A stretch of 64,000 bases of DNA, taken from NCBI RefSeq assembly GCF_947493735.1, contig NZ_CANLSL010000004.1, positions 1 to 64,000 of the forward strand, written 5' to 3'. Position 1 is the first letter of the stretch; each line of letters opens with the position of its first letter. The DNA is from an uncultured Acinetobacter sp. Its GTDB lineage: Bacteria > Pseudomonadota > Gammaproteobacteria > Pseudomonadales > Moraxellaceae. Below are positions 1-9,171 of this stretch, piece after piece. A model generated the notes under the pieces. That model saw only the letters and a list, made by a program, of their open reading frames with translations. It made no database searches and was not told where the DNA came from. Made by a program: the position numbers and the translations under genes.

Positions 1-483
1 CGCATCTATGCAAAAGTCTGTTTCCATACTGATCGATACTCGATGAGCCAGTACTTTACGACTATGCCAATCTATAACTGCACACAGATAGACAAAGCCT
101 TTAGCCATAGGAATGTACGTGATATCTGTACACCAGACTTGATTAGAGTGATCGATGACCATGTTTTTCAACAGATATGGGAAAATACGGTGTGCAAGAT
201 TAGGCTTACTGGTATTGGGTTTTGGATACAAGGCATGTATTCCCATCAAGCGCATTAAACGTCGGACTTTACGCCGACCTATTTGATGCCCTTGACGCTG
301 TAGCATATCTCGTATCATTCGACTGCCCATAAATGGGTAGTCGAGATGAATTTCATCGATCAGACGCATCAAACTCAAATCAGTTGATGAAATCTCTTTG
401 GGCTTGTAATACAACGTACTGCGATTGATTTGAATCAATTGCGATTGTTGTCGTACCGAAAGTTGATGGGTCTTATCGATCAT
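1..483 (-). CDS. IS3-family transposase OrfB (C-terminus outside window)
   Basis: This is the catalytic half of the IS3-type transposase. The frame starts at ATG 483 (MIDKTHQLSVRQQSQ) and runs open for 161 codons to the window edge. It contains the N-terminal HTH_21-like region (GSRMIRDMLQRQGHQIGRRKVRRLM) and the start of the DDE integrase core. In the motif WCTDITYIPMAKG the first catalytic aspartate is visible, and the remaining D and E lie beyond the window. Its start overlaps the OrfA stop (ATGA) just after a run of six A residues, the usual setting for the programmed -1 frameshift that makes the OrfAB fusion in this family. Whether the element is complete cannot be told here. Confidence 0.85.
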   Translation of the reverse strand, partial: MIDKTHQLSVRQQSQLIQINRSTLYYKPKEISSTDLSLMRLIDEIHLDYPFMGSRMIRDMLQRQGHQIGRRKVRRLMRLMGIHALYPKPNTSKPNLAHRIFPYLLKNMVIDHSNQVWCTDITYIPMAKGFVYLCAVIDWHSRKVLAHRVSISMETDFCIDA

Positions 484-785
484 TTTTTGCCGCTCAGCTG
501 CCCTATTTTTCTGAGCGCACCTTCTAAAAAATCAATTTGCAATGCCTGATGTCCTATCTTGGCATGTAAAGCTTTGAGGTCAATCTCAGGTTCTTGTTGT
601 GCTGTTGGTCGTGAAAAAATATTGACTGATTGCTCAAGCAGTTGATTTTTCCAATCAATGATTTGGTTTTGATGTAAATCGAATTGAGTAGAAAGTTCAG
701 CGAGTGTATGGTCGCCTTTAATTGCTGCGAGAGCAACTTTAACTTTAAACTCTGCTGAATGATTACGACGTTTTCTTCGTGTCAT
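480..785 (-). CDS. IS3-family transposase OrfA (HTH_Tnp_1)
   Basis: This 101-aa basic protein starts MTRRKRRNHSAEFK and carries the helix-turn-helix typical of IS3 OrfA (KVALAAIKGDHTLAELSTQFDLHQNQIIDWKNQLLE), followed by a leucine-zipper-like tail (LHAKIGHQALQIDFLEGAL). OrfA binds the terminal repeats and fuses to OrfB by frameshifting. I chose ATG 785 over an upstream in-frame ATG because MTRRKRR is the normal N-terminus of these proteins. The stop overlaps OrfB by four bases. Confidence 0.88.
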   Translation of the reverse strand: MTRRKRRNHSAEFKVKVALAAIKGDHTLAELSTQFDLHQNQIIDWKNQLLEQSVNIFSRPTAQQEPEIDLKALHAKIGHQALQIDFLEGALRKIGQLSGKK

Positions 786-878
786 GGTTGACTCCAAAAA
801 CAAGCATTTCCCATGCTTATTGGGGAGTAGATTATCACTTATAGGCGTGGTCTAAAATCCTAGAACCACATCAGTGCA

Positions 879-1724
879 GTGATTTTGGAGTCGGTACAGC
901 CGTTATATAAGACATATAAGTTTTGGTTCAATCATTTTGAAACGATTTCCATAGTTGTCTTTACTATAGAGTATTTGCTACGGATTTGGAGTGTGGCAGA
1001 GCAGGATCAAAGTCGCTCACCGTGGGCGATGCGGTGGCAATGGATGAAAAGTGGTGGTGCGATTATTGATCTTTTGGCGATCTTACCTGCGTTCCTCAAT
1101 TTCTTCGTACATATCGACTTGCGTGTACTGCGAATTTTACGATTACTTCGATTATTAAAATTGACACGCTATTTTGTGTCATTACAGATTCTCTTGCGCG
1201 TGATTCAGCGTGAACGTGGTTCATTTCAAGCAGTGATTTTTATCTTGGTGATCATGATTGTAATGACCGCATCAGGGATTTATATCGTTGAAAATAAAGC
1301 ACAGCCCGAAGCATTTAGCTCGATTCCAAAATCAATGTGGTGGGCAGTGGTAACGTTAACTACCGTGGGTTATGGCGATGTGACACCTGTGACTACGGTT
1401 GGGAAATTTTTGGGTGCGCTCATTACCATTTTAGGTGTGGGTATTGCGGCGTTGCCTGCGGGTATTTTAGCATCGGGCTTGGCAAATGAGCTGAATCAAC
1501 GTAATCAACGACTTGAGCTTGAATTTCGTCAACTATTGCATCAGCAAGGTTTAAATATTTTGACTGATCAAGAGGAATTGGAAAAATTGCGTCAGCGTGT
1601 CGGACTACCGCAGGAGCAGATGAATGACGTGATTATTCAATTAATAAGAGAACGAGAAGCTTTGCATGATACGCATTCGGTCTGTCCGCATTGTGGGAAG
1701 GGGATTTCGCTAAATAAAGATTAA
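879..1724 (+). CDS. Voltage-gated potassium channel, 5' end lost to the IS
   Basis: This inner-membrane six-helix K+ channel conducts potassium through a tetrameric pore. The visible sequence has S2 (about 21-38), S3 (58-78), an arginine-rich S4 (RVLRILRLLRLLKLTRY, 82-98), S5 (117-136), the selectivity filter TVGYGD (162-167), S6 (173-198) and a soluble C-terminal region with a CPHC motif. The only usable start is GTG 879, which falls at the end of what should be S1 (ILESVQPLY). The frame is open upstream only as far as a TAG at 861, inside the adjoining IS. The cytoplasmic N-terminus and most of S1 are therefore missing, so this is probably a 5'-truncated, non-functional gene, though the remaining frame is intact. 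It lacks a clear ribosome binding site. Confidence 0.75.
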   Translation: MILESVQPLYKTYKFWFNHFETISIVVFTIEYLLRIWSVAEQDQSRSPWAMRWQWMKSGGAIIDLLAILPAFLNFFVHIDLRVLRILRLLRLLKLTRYFVSLQILLRVIQRERGSFQAVIFILVIMIVMTASGIYIVENKAQPEAFSSIPKSMWWAVVTLTTVGYGDVTPVTTVGKFLGALITILGVGIAALPAGILASGLANELNQRNQRLELEFRQLLHQQGLNILTDQEELEKLRQRVGLPQEQMNDVIIQLIREREALHDTHSVCPHCGKGISLNKD

Positions 1725-1748
1725 GAAATTGAAGAGAAAAAATAATGT

Positions 1749-2147
1749 TTATTTTTCAGCTTTTTTTTGCAAATCGTTCAAAATTGCACATTCAGGTTGA
1801 TCATTGCCCTGACATTTTTTGATGATGTCTTGTAAATGTAAAACCAGTTGTTGCATCTGTGCAATTTTACATTCTAATTCATCAACATGGTGCTGTGCCA
1901 ATGCTTTGACATCGGCACTGTTACGCTCAGGATTATTTTGCAACTCAAGCAAGAGTTTGATTTGCTCAAGACTAAAGCCTAAATTTCGTGACTGATGAAT
2001 AAACTGTAATCGCTCAATGTCGTGCGAATTAAATACCCGATAACCTGCATCGGTGCGCAAGACATGCGGAATTAAGCCGATGTCTTCATAGTAACGAATC
2101 ATCTTGGCGGAGATGCCAGTTTGTTTGGCTGCTTGGCTGATATTCAT
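1749..2147 (-). CDS. cueR: Cu(I)-responsive MerR-family regulator CueR
   Basis: This is a 132-aa activator that senses cuprous ion and untwists promoters with a long spacer. The N-terminal winged helix (MNISQAAKQTGISAKMIRYYEDIGLI) is followed by a dimerisation coiled coil. Near the C-terminus is the metal loop C-X7-C (CQGNDQPEC), the spacing of CueR rather than of MerR or ZntR. It lies 21 bp downstream of copA on the same strand, so it is probably cotranscribed with it. Two 19-bp-spacer promoters in the copA-copZ gap are its likely targets. Confidence 0.93.
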   Translation of the reverse strand: MNISQAAKQTGISAKMIRYYEDIGLIPHVLRTDAGYRVFNSHDIERLQFIHQSRNLGFSLEQIKLLLELQNNPERNSADVKALAQHHVDELECKIAQMQQLVLHLQDIIKKCQGNDQPECAILNDLQKKAEK

Positions 2148-2168
2148 ATAAATCCAATTCTAGTTAGG

Positions 2169-4757
2169 CTAATTATTTGCAGTAATTGACTGAAAGCGTT
2201 TAAGGCGTAAAGCATTTGTCACCACAAAGACCGAAGACAATGCCATCGCAAAAGCGGCAAACATCGGTGAAAGTAACATGCCATTCAAGGGATAAAGCAC
2301 ACCCGCTGCAACTGGAATTAACGCCACATTATAAATAAATGCCCAAAATAGATTCTGCTGAATATTGCGAATCGTGGCACGAGATAGCGCAATGCAATCC
2401 ACCACGCTACTGACATGTCCATTCATGAGTACCACATCAGCGGTTTCAATCGCAATATCTGTACCTGTACCCATCGCAATGCCAAGATCGGCATGAGCTA
2501 GTGCAGGGGCATCATTGATGCCATCACCGACAAAGGCGACTTTGCCATATTTGGCTTGTAATGCGCTTATAGCTTCTACTTTTTGCGCAGGTTTGACGTT
2601 GGCAATGACTTGATCGACACCGAGTGATTGCGCAATCGCTTCGGCAGTTTTCTGTTGGTCACCGCTGACCATTGCGACATGAAACTTCTCCTGATGCAAA
2701 GTGTTAATTGCAAATTTTGCATCGGCTTTGGCTTCATCCGCAACGGCAATTACCGCAAGGATTTGCTCATCGACACTGAGGTAAAATGTAGTTTTAGCCT
2801 CACTGGTCAATTCTTCAAAATGAGGCTGTAAAGCTGTAGTAGAAAAGCCCAATTGCTGCATCCACGTGCCCGAGCCAATGCGTATAGTTTTGCCATCAAT
2901 CTGCGCTTGTACACCTAAACCAACATGCGCTTGAAAATCAGTGATTGGCAATAAAGCTAATCCACGATTTTTTGCGTCCTCTACAATAGCTTTGGCAATC
3001 GGATGCTCGGATGCAGACTCAAGCGATGCAGCATATTGTCGAATCAGGTCAACGTCATGGTTTTCTTTAACATCACTTTCTTTCACATCAGGCGCAAGCA
3101 ACAAATCCGTTAAAATCGGATGACCATTGGTTAGCGTGCCTGTTTTATCAAAAGCAACTGCCTGAATATCCTTTGCCGATTGTAAGGCCTGTGCATCACG
3201 GAACAAAATCCCCAATTCGGCGGCACGGCCTGTACCGACCATGATCGACATCGGTGTCGCCAAGCCCATCGCACATGGACAGGCGATGATCAGTACCGAT
3301 ACCGCATTGATTAGGGCAAAACTTAACCCTTGCTCAGAAAATAACATCCATGCGAGAAAGGTCAGTACAGCGATCACGAGAATAGTCGGAACAAACCACA
3401 TGGTGATTTTATCGACCAGATTCTGAATCGGTAATTTACTGGACTGGGCATTTTCGACCAATTGAATGATTTTAGCTAAAGTCGTGTCACCGCCCACAGC
3501 ACGCACTTGCACAATGAGCTGACCTTGTTGGTTGAGCGTACCGCCAATCACTTGATCGTTGGTAGTTTTTTGCACAGCCATTGATTCGCCCGTAATCATT
3601 GACTCATCCACATAGCTTTGACCCTCAAGCACGATACCATCAAAAGGCACGCTTTCTGAGGGTTTAATCATCACAATGTCATTACTTTGTATGTTGTTAA
3701 TGTCGACATCAATAAATTGACCATCACGTTTGACATGTGCGACTTTCGGTTGTAATTGCATCAGTTTTTCAATGGCTTGCGAGGTTTGACCTTTGGCTTT
3801 GGCTTCCAGATAACGACCTAAAAGAATCAAGACAATAATCACCACCACGGATTCATAGTACACCGCAAGATTGGCTTCAGGCAGAAACTGTGGCAGGAAA
3901 GTTGCTACGATCGAATAACTATATGCCGCCAAAGAACCAACAGCGACTAGAGTATTCATATCGGGTGCGCCACGAAATAGTGCAGGAATACCGTGGGTAT
4001 AAAACTGCCGACCAGAAAAAATCAACACTAACGTGGCAAGGATGAATTGCAAATACCAGCTATTTTGCATACCAATATTCGATGCAATCCAATGATGCAA
4101 AGTAGGAATGAAGTGACTTCCCATCTCCAATACAAACACAGGCAAAGCCAAGACGATTGCCACAATTAATTTTTGAAATAATTCATTGGCTTCAAGTTGA
4201 CGGCGTTCGCTATAGCTTTTTTGAGGTGCTTGCGCTGTATTCTTATTTAATGATTTGCTTTGCTGTAGTATAACTGTAGCTTCGTAACCAGCCTGTTTGA
4301 CTTGCGCGATCAGTTGATCTGCATCAACCATTGAAGTGTGCTGAATATTCGCCGTTTCCGTGGCGAGATTGACACTGGCATCAGTGACACCATCTAATTT
4401 TTGTAATGCACGTTCAACTCGACCAACACAGGATGCACAGCTCATGCCTTCAATGCGTAATATTGTATTTATATCAGTTTTTTCTGATGCGATAATTTGC
4501 TGTGAACCTTGATGCAATTTCGCCTGATAGCCTGCTTTTTCGATGGCTTGGGTGATTAAAGTGCTTAATTCAGCATCAGCAGTTGCATCATTAATTTGCA
4601 CGGTGGCTCGTTCGGTGGCAAGGTTAACACTGACACTTTCAACACCATCAACTTTGGCAATCGATCGCTCAACACGACCCACGCATGAGGCACAGCTCAT
4701 GCCTTCTACATCAAAGTTAAGCGTTTTTTGTTGCTGATTTATGGCTTGTTGATTCAT
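2169..4757 (-). CDS. copA: Copper-exporting P1B-type ATPase CopA
   Basis: This 862-aa inner-membrane pump exports Cu(I) from the cytoplasm using ATP. Two N-terminal heavy-metal-binding domains each carry GMSCASC (around residues 19-25 and 104-110). Eight membrane helices follow, with the CPC metal site (IIACPCAMG, about 490-497) in helix 6. The P-type ATPase signatures are present: TGES, DKTGT with the phosphorylated aspartate (about 537), SEHP (about 585) and GDGINDAPAL (about 747). Its length is slightly above that of single-HMA CopA proteins because of the second HMA domain. The promoter upstream (4791-4821) has CueR architecture, and cueR follows it. Confidence 0.96.
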   Translation of the reverse strand: MNQQAINQQQKTLNFDVEGMSCASCVGRVERSIAKVDGVESVSVNLATERATVQINDATADAELSTLITQAIEKAGYQAKLHQGSQQIIASEKTDINTILRIEGMSCASCVGRVERALQKLDGVTDASVNLATETANIQHTSMVDADQLIAQVKQAGYEATVILQQSKSLNKNTAQAPQKSYSERRQLEANELFQKLIVAIVLALPVFVLEMGSHFIPTLHHWIASNIGMQNSWYLQFILATLVLIFSGRQFYTHGIPALFRGAPDMNTLVAVGSLAAYSYSIVATFLPQFLPEANLAVYYESVVVIIVLILLGRYLEAKAKGQTSQAIEKLMQLQPKVAHVKRDGQFIDVDINNIQSNDIVMIKPSESVPFDGIVLEGQSYVDESMITGESMAVQKTTNDQVIGGTLNQQGQLIVQVRAVGGDTTLAKIIQLVENAQSSKLPIQNLVDKITMWFVPTILVIAVLTFLAWMLFSEQGLSFALINAVSVLIIACPCAMGLATPMSIMVGTGRAAELGILFRDAQALQSAKDIQAVAFDKTGTLTNGHPILTDLLLAPDVKESDVKENHDVDLIRQYAASLESASEHPIAKAIVEDAKNRGLALLPITDFQAHVGLGVQAQIDGKTIRIGSGTWMQQLGFSTTALQPHFEELTSEAKTTFYLSVDEQILAVIAVADEAKADAKFAINTLHQEKFHVAMVSGDQQKTAEAIAQSLGVDQVIANVKPAQKVEAISALQAKYGKVAFVGDGINDAPALAHADLGIAMGTGTDIAIETADVVLMNGHVSSVVDCIALSRATIRNIQQNLFWAFIYNVALIPVAAGVLYPLNGMLLSPMFAAFAMALSSVFVVTNALRLKRFQSITANN

Positions 4758-4790
4758 AGTTGTGCACCATTCTTGAAATGATTTCAGACT

Positions 4791-4821
4791 ATTTTCAACC
4801 TTACCATGATGGTAAAGTCAA
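4791..4821 (-). promoter_or_regulatory. CueR-type promoter/operator for copA
   Basis: On the minus strand a -35 box TTGACT (4821-4816) and a -10 box GAAAAT (4796-4791) are separated by 19 bp. The spacer holds the dyad TTACCATCATGGTAA. A 19-bp spacer with a central dyad is the hallmark of MerR/CueR-activated promoters. The copA start lies 34 bp downstream of the -10. Confidence 0.8.
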
Positions 4822-4878
4822 GTGATGCAGTTTTATGGCTTGAATAATGCGTTTTTAGTATGTGATGGATTTATCTGC

Positions 4879-4909
4879 TTGACCTTACCATAGTGGGAAG
4901 CCTTAGCAT
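4879..4909 (+). promoter_or_regulatory. CueR-type promoter/operator for copZ
   Basis: A -35 box TTGACC (4879-4884) and a -10 box TAGCAT (4904-4909) are separated by exactly 19 bp (4885-4903). The intervening sequence ACCTTACCATAGTGGGAAGCC resembles the known enterobacterial CueR operator, with ACCTT and GGAAG half-sites. It faces copZ, 32 bp upstream of its ATG. Confidence 0.8.
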
Positions 4910-4941
4910 GGTAAATATTCAGAATATCTTTGGAGCAAAAA

Positions 4942-5136
4942 ATGAAATTACATGTAGAGAATATGACTTGCGGACACTGTGAAAAAGCCATCAAACAGGC
5001 GATTTCAAGCGCAGATCAAAATGCGCAAGTTGCAGTGGATTTGACCGCGAAACAAGTCGATGTGGAAACTTCGCTTAGTCTTGAGCAAGTACAAAGCGTG
5101 TTAAACGAAGAGGGTTATACAGCGACTGCGATTTAA
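4942..5136 (+). CDS. copZ: Copper chaperone CopZ (HMA domain)
   Basis: This is a 64-aa cytoplasmic metallochaperone that carries Cu(I) and delivers it to CopA. The whole protein is one heavy-metal-associated domain with the motif MTCGHC, both cysteines present, and a beta-alpha-beta-beta-alpha-beta pattern. I chose ATG 4942 because a GGAG lies at the right distance; an in-frame TTG at 4930 is less likely. It is transcribed divergently from copA under its own CueR-type promoter, so pump and chaperone should be induced together by copper. Confidence 0.92.
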   Translation: MKLHVENMTCGHCEKAIKQAISSADQNAQVAVDLTAKQVDVETSLSLEQVQSVLNEEGYTATAI

Positions 5137-5190
5137 ATTTTTTCTGTAGTTAAATGTATTAGGGATGAAGTTTTTCAATATTCAAAATTC

Positions 5191-5285
5191 AACCCCACCT
5201 AACCTCCCCTAAAAAAGGGGAGGAATTTTGATCATTTGATTTTATTGGGTGGTTTCCCCCTGAGAAGGGGGAATTAAATGGGGGT
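5191..5285. repeat. REP-like double-hairpin intergenic repeat
   Basis: The copZ-dapC gap holds two GC-rich hairpins, CCTCCCCTaaaaaaGGGGAGG and TTCCCCCTgagaAGGGGGAA. They are set inside an imperfect outer inverted repeat (ACCCCacctaacct... / ...aattaaatGGGGGT). A related single hairpin occurs at 44413-44431. It resembles dispersed palindromic repeats of bacterial chromosomes, and could also serve as a bidirectional transcription barrier between the convergent copZ and dapC. Confidence 0.7.
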
Positions 5286-5289
5286 ATTG

Positions 5290-6459
5290 TTAGATGATTT
5301 TCTTCAATCGTTCTACCACTTCTTCACACTGCGTAATACTTGCCACCAATGCCATACGCACATGATTTTCACCGGGATTACCTTGAGTAGTTTCACGGGA
5401 CAAGTAACGACCTGGGAGGACTTTGATATTTGCCTCGCTAAGCAATTTTTTGGCGAAGGCTTCATCATTATCAACTTGCAGCCAATAATAAAATCCTGCT
5501 TCGGGCTTTTTAAATGGTAGGCGATCGGCCAATTCGGATTGAAACAGCGAAAATTTCTGCCGATAGTCAATACGGTTGTCTTCGACATGCTGTTCATCAC
5601 CCCATGCAGCGATCGACGCAAGTTGATGTTGCACAGGCATGGCAGCGCCATGATAGGTGCGATATTTCAAATACGGTGCAAGGAGTTTGGCATCACCTGC
5701 AACAAAACCTGAACGCATTCCCGGAAGATTGGAACGCTTAGAAAGCGAGTGAAACACCACGCAATTTTTATAATCATGGCGACCGATCTCAGCACAAACT
5801 TGCAGCAAGCCCACAGGCGCTTGATCAAACCACAATTCCGAATAGCACTCATCCGACGCAATAATAAAATCGTACTCGTCAGATAAAGCAATGAGTTGTT
5901 TAAAGTCTTCACTACTGAGTACAGCACCTGTCGGATTGCCCGGTGTACAGACGAATAAAATATCGGTCTTTTCCCACACTTCGGCAGGCACTTGACTAAA
6001 GTCGCCTTTGTAATCATTGTCCGCTGTACAGTTGACAAAATAAGGCGTTGCGCCTGCAAGCAACGCTGCACCTTCATAGATTTGATAAAACGGATTGGGC
6101 ATCACTACATAAGGCGTTTTGCTACGATCAACCGCTGATTGCACAAAAGAGAAAATCGCTTCACGTGTGCCACTGACAGGCAGGATTTGCGTTTCAGCAT
6201 AGATGCTTTGTAGTTGGAAACGATTGCTTAACCAATTGCCAATACTTTGACGAAGCTCAGGTAAACCTTTGCTATTTGGGTAAGTGGAAAGATGCGCAAA
6301 GTTGGCTTCGATCGCTTGCTGTACAAAGGCAGGCGCAGCATGTTTTGGCTCACCGATCGACAGTGGAATTAACGGCAAGTTTGCAGGTTGAATATCTGCA
6401 AAGAGTGCATTTAATTTTTCAAAAGGGTAAGGGTGGATTAATGCCAAATCAGGGTTCAT
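5290..6459 (-). CDS. dapC: Succinyldiaminopimelate transaminase DapC
   Basis: This PLP-dependent class I/II aminotransferase converts N-succinyl-2-amino-6-oxopimelate to N-succinyl-LL-diaminopimelate in lysine and peptidoglycan synthesis. The N-terminal half has LSIGEPKHAAP and STYPNSKGLPELRQSI. The middle has VCTPGNPTGAVLS and the PLP-binding lysine in FHSLSKRSNLPGMRSGF, followed by the C-terminal substrate region with HVRMAL. ATG 6459 gives MNPDLALIHPYPFEKL, the usual N-terminus; an upstream TTG (6474) is unlikely. It lies 57 bp downstream of glnD on the same strand, an association seen in several proteobacteria. Related aminotransferases are hard to tell apart, but length and motifs fit DapC well. 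Confidence 0.88.
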   Translation of the reverse strand: MNPDLALIHPYPFEKLNALFADIQPANLPLIPLSIGEPKHAAPAFVQQAIEANFAHLSTYPNSKGLPELRQSIGNWLSNRFQLQSIYAETQILPVSGTREAIFSFVQSAVDRSKTPYVVMPNPFYQIYEGAALLAGATPYFVNCTADNDYKGDFSQVPAEVWEKTDILFVCTPGNPTGAVLSSEDFKQLIALSDEYDFIIASDECYSELWFDQAPVGLLQVCAEIGRHDYKNCVVFHSLSKRSNLPGMRSGFVAGDAKLLAPYLKYRTYHGAAMPVQHQLASIAAWGDEQHVEDNRIDYRQKFSLFQSELADRLPFKKPEAGFYYWLQVDNDEAFAKKLLSEANIKVLPGRYLSRETTQGNPGENHVRMALVASITQCEEVVERLKKII

Positions 6460-6516
6460 AACCGCAAGTTCCAAATTTCATCTATGTAAATATTTTTCAA
6501 GTAATTTGACTATAAA

Positions 6517-9171
6517 TCAATGCTGTATCGTCACTTGATTCGACGCTTCATCCAAAGCCGCTTTGAGCTGTTCAGCAAAAACCGTCGATTCTTCTTCAGT
6601 CAGTGGCGTGCCGTCAGGCTTGGTGACGAAAAAAATATCTTCGGCTTTTTCGCCAAGCGTAGCAATACGTGCAGAATGAATATCAATGCCTTGCATCATA
6701 AACAAACCGCCAATTCTCGCCAAAAGACCAGGTTGATCGAGTGTAGAGATTTCCACCATGTTTTGATTTAAAGCATGATTCAGGCGAATATCAACACTAT
6801 TTTCCACTTCAAAATGACGCAGACGACGTGGAATCATCCGTTGCATCAGTGCAGGATATTGATCAATTTGGCTCAAGCCTTTGACTAAGGTTTCCACGAC
6901 TTGTTTTTCACGACTTGGATCGCTTAGCAATGAACCCAAACGGTCGTGAATCACATACGTATCGAGTGAAAAATTGGTCGCTGCCGTAATAATCCGTGCG
7001 TCTTGGACATCGAGATTTAAACGATCAAGCAGGGCAACTGTGGTCGCAAATAAGTTTGGTGTATCACGAGTATAGATGAAGAGCTGAATCGCTTTACGGT
7101 GCTCACGAATTAGCACAAGTGGATCGCTATTTTCACCATGACGCAAGATCGCACTGGTATGCCAAACCACTTCATCGACCGTTTCTTTCAAGAAATAATC
7201 ATCGCCTAGCTCTTTCCACACTTCTTCGATTTCATTCGGCGGGAACTCGTCAGAAAGTTTTTCCAATGCAGAAAACTTAGTGTCTTCAATCAGCATTTGA
7301 TGATCAATCGGACGGTCTAATCCACCACGGATAATTTCACGAGATTGTGAGTAAAGCTGACGCATCAACGATGCTTTCCAATTGGTCCACAGCGTTGGAT
7401 TGGTCGCATTAATATCAGCAACTGTTAGACAATATAGATAGTCTAAGTGCTCCATATCACCCATCGCTTCGGCATAGCTTTGCACCACATCAGGATCAGA
7501 AATATCTTTTTTCTGTGCGGTGAGCGACATCATTAAGTGATTACGAGTCAGCCATGCGACCATTTTGCCTTCACGTTCACTGAGTCCGTGTGCACGGCAA
7601 AATTCAATCGCATCTTCTGCGCCCAGTTCGCTATGATCACCACCACGACCTTTTGCAATATCGTGGAACAGTGCAGCGATAAAGATAATGTCTTTACGTG
7701 CAAGGCGTTGGAACACGTTGCAGACTACAGGATATTGCTTACCAAACTCAGGTTCGGAGAAACGATTCAAATTACGAATGAGTAATAAAGTATGTGCATC
7801 GACGGTATAAATATGGAACAGATCGTATTGCATCAAGCCCATGATCTGCCCAAATGCAGGAATATAATTACCCAGCACACCATAACGACGCATTGCAACC
7901 AGCGTATCGTACAAACGATATGGCGAACGAATAATCGCTAAAAATAAAGCTTTATGTGCATCATTATTACGGAAGTTTTGATCAATCTTCTTCGCCGCCA
8001 AAAGCAGCAACCGCAATGTGCGTGCTCGAATACCTTGAATCTCTTGATTGTTCGCCATCAAATAAAAGACTTCTAAAATCGCACTTGGCGTTTCCGAGAA
8101 GACTTTGTGATGGGTGACTGCCAGTTTGCCATCGACCAATTTAAAGTTTTTATTTAATGGTTCAATTTGACGTTCATAATCCGCTAAACGGGGGATAATT
8201 ACTGCTTCATTAAAGTAGTTGATCAGTAATTCACTCAAAGTCGAAACACTTTGCGCCACACGATAATAACGCTTCATAAATTGTTCAATGGCGTGATTTG
8301 GATGTTGTCCTTCTTCACGCCCGTAGCCAAATGCAGTGGCAATCTCACGTTGATAATCAAACAATAAGCGGTTTTCATCTCGTTTAGTGAGGCGATGTAG
8401 ATAGTGGCGAATTTCCCATAAGAAAATTTCCGCTTCTTCCAATATTGCTAGTTCAAACTCACTAATAAATCCAAGATGCACCAAGTCGTAAATCCGACCA
8501 ACACGGAAGTGCCGTTTGGCAATCCAACCGATTTGGTTCATATCACGTAGACCACCGGGAGCATTTTTAATATCAGGTTCAAGGTTGCTTTCAGTATTGT
8601 TATGCTGTTCGTAGCGTTTTTTCTGCTCTAGCACTTTGGCATCGAAGAACGTCTTGTCCGTCCAACTTTCTGACACAATACGACGTGGCCATTTTTTTAA
8701 TAATTCATTACCGCTCAGCAAACGTGCTTCGATTAACGATGTAGCAATCGTGACATCGAGCATGGCTTGGTCAAAACATGCTTTAATAGTGCGAACGCTA
8801 ATCCCAGGTTTAAAATTCCCTACATCCCACAGCGAAGATACAAAAGTTTTGACTTTATCTTCTGTGGCTTCATCCAATTCTTCCTCAGACAGAATCAGCA
8901 CATCCACATCAGAGTAGGGCAACATCTCACGGCGACCATAGCCTCCGACTGCAAAGAGTGCTAAATCAGTCTGATCCAATCCTGCATTTTTCCAAAGAAA
9001 ATCTAAGGCTAAATCAATCTGATCCGATCGCGCAGTGACCACATCTCGAATGTTCACCCCATCGGCAAAATATTGATCAAGCTTGTCTTCGACTTTTCCA
9101 CGCCAAATCGTCAAGCCTTGCAGATCTTGACCTAAGCGAACATATTCAGAAATGGGAGGAAAATCTAACAT
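6517..9171 (-). CDS. glnD: Bifunctional uridylyltransferase/uridylyl-removing enzyme GlnD
   Basis: This is an 884-aa cytoplasmic nitrogen sensor that adds UMP to PII proteins when glutamine is low and removes it when glutamine is high. The nucleotidyltransferase site is [19 protein letters not shown] (about 75-93), with the G-rich loop and D-x-D metal ligands. The HD hydrolase site is [14 protein letters not shown] (about 505). Two ACT domains bind glutamine at the C-terminus (about 705-780 and 810-884, [18 protein letters not shown]). I chose ATG 9171 ([11 protein letters not shown]) over an upstream in-frame start at 9216. No obvious defect is seen. Confidence 0.94.
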   Translation of the reverse strand: MLDFPPISEYVRLGQDLQGLTIWRGKVEDKLDQYFADGVNIRDVVTARSDQIDLALDFLWKNAGLDQTDLALFAVGGYGRREMLPYSDVDVLILSEEELDEATEDKVKTFVSSLWDVGNFKPGISVRTIKACFDQAMLDVTIATSLIEARLLSGNELLKKWPRRIVSESWTDKTFFDAKVLEQKKRYEQHNNTESNLEPDIKNAPGGLRDMNQIGWIAKRHFRVGRIYDLVHLGFISEFELAILEEAEIFLWEIRHYLHRLTKRDENRLLFDYQREIATAFGYGREEGQHPNHAIEQFMKRYYRVAQSVSTLSELLINYFNEAVIIPRLADYERQIEPLNKNFKLVDGKLAVTHHKVFSETPSAILEVFYLMANNQEIQGIRARTLRLLLLAAKKIDQNFRNNDAHKALFLAIIRSPYRLYDTLVAMRRYGVLGNYIPAFGQIMGLMQYDLFHIYTVDAHTLLLIRNLNRFSEPEFGKQYPVVCNVFQRLARKDIIFIAALFHDIAKGRGGDHSELGAEDAIEFCRAHGLSEREGKMVAWLTRNHLMMSLTAQKKDISDPDVVQSYAEAMGDMEHLDYLYCLTVADINATNPTLWTNWKASLMRQLYSQSREIIRGGLDRPIDHQMLIEDTKFSALEKLSDEFPPNEIEEVWKELGDDYFLKETVDEVVWHTSAILRHGENSDPLVLIREHRKAIQLFIYTRDTPNLFATTVALLDRLNLDVQDARIITAATNFSLDTYVIHDRLGSLLSDPSREKQVVETLVKGLSQIDQYPALMQRMIPRRLRHFEVENSVDIRLNHALNQNMVEISTLDQPGLLARIGGLFMMQGIDIHSARIATLGEKAEDIFFVTKPDGTPLTEEESTVFAEQLKAALDEASNQVTIQH

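Larger units (their letters stand above)
1..870 (-). mobile_element. IS3-family insertion sequence, partial (cut by window start)
   Basis: Two overlapping minus-strand frames, a helix-turn-helix OrfA and an integrase-type OrfB, have the arrangement of IS3-family elements. The OrfA end of the element lies near 866-870, where the minus strand begins TGTGGTTCTAGG, consistent with the TG...CA ends of the family. The exact end is inferred because the other terminal repeat is outside the window. The element abuts a potassium channel gene that lacks its natural 5' end, so insertion probably disrupted that gene. Confidence 0.85.

Noticed and set aside
2628..4737. Plus-strand frames inside copA
   Set aside because: They are shadows of the copA reading frame without start signals.
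5278..5741. Plus-strand frames antisense to dapC
   Set aside because: They start inside a palindromic repeat or have no ribosome site and overlap the well-supported aminotransferase.
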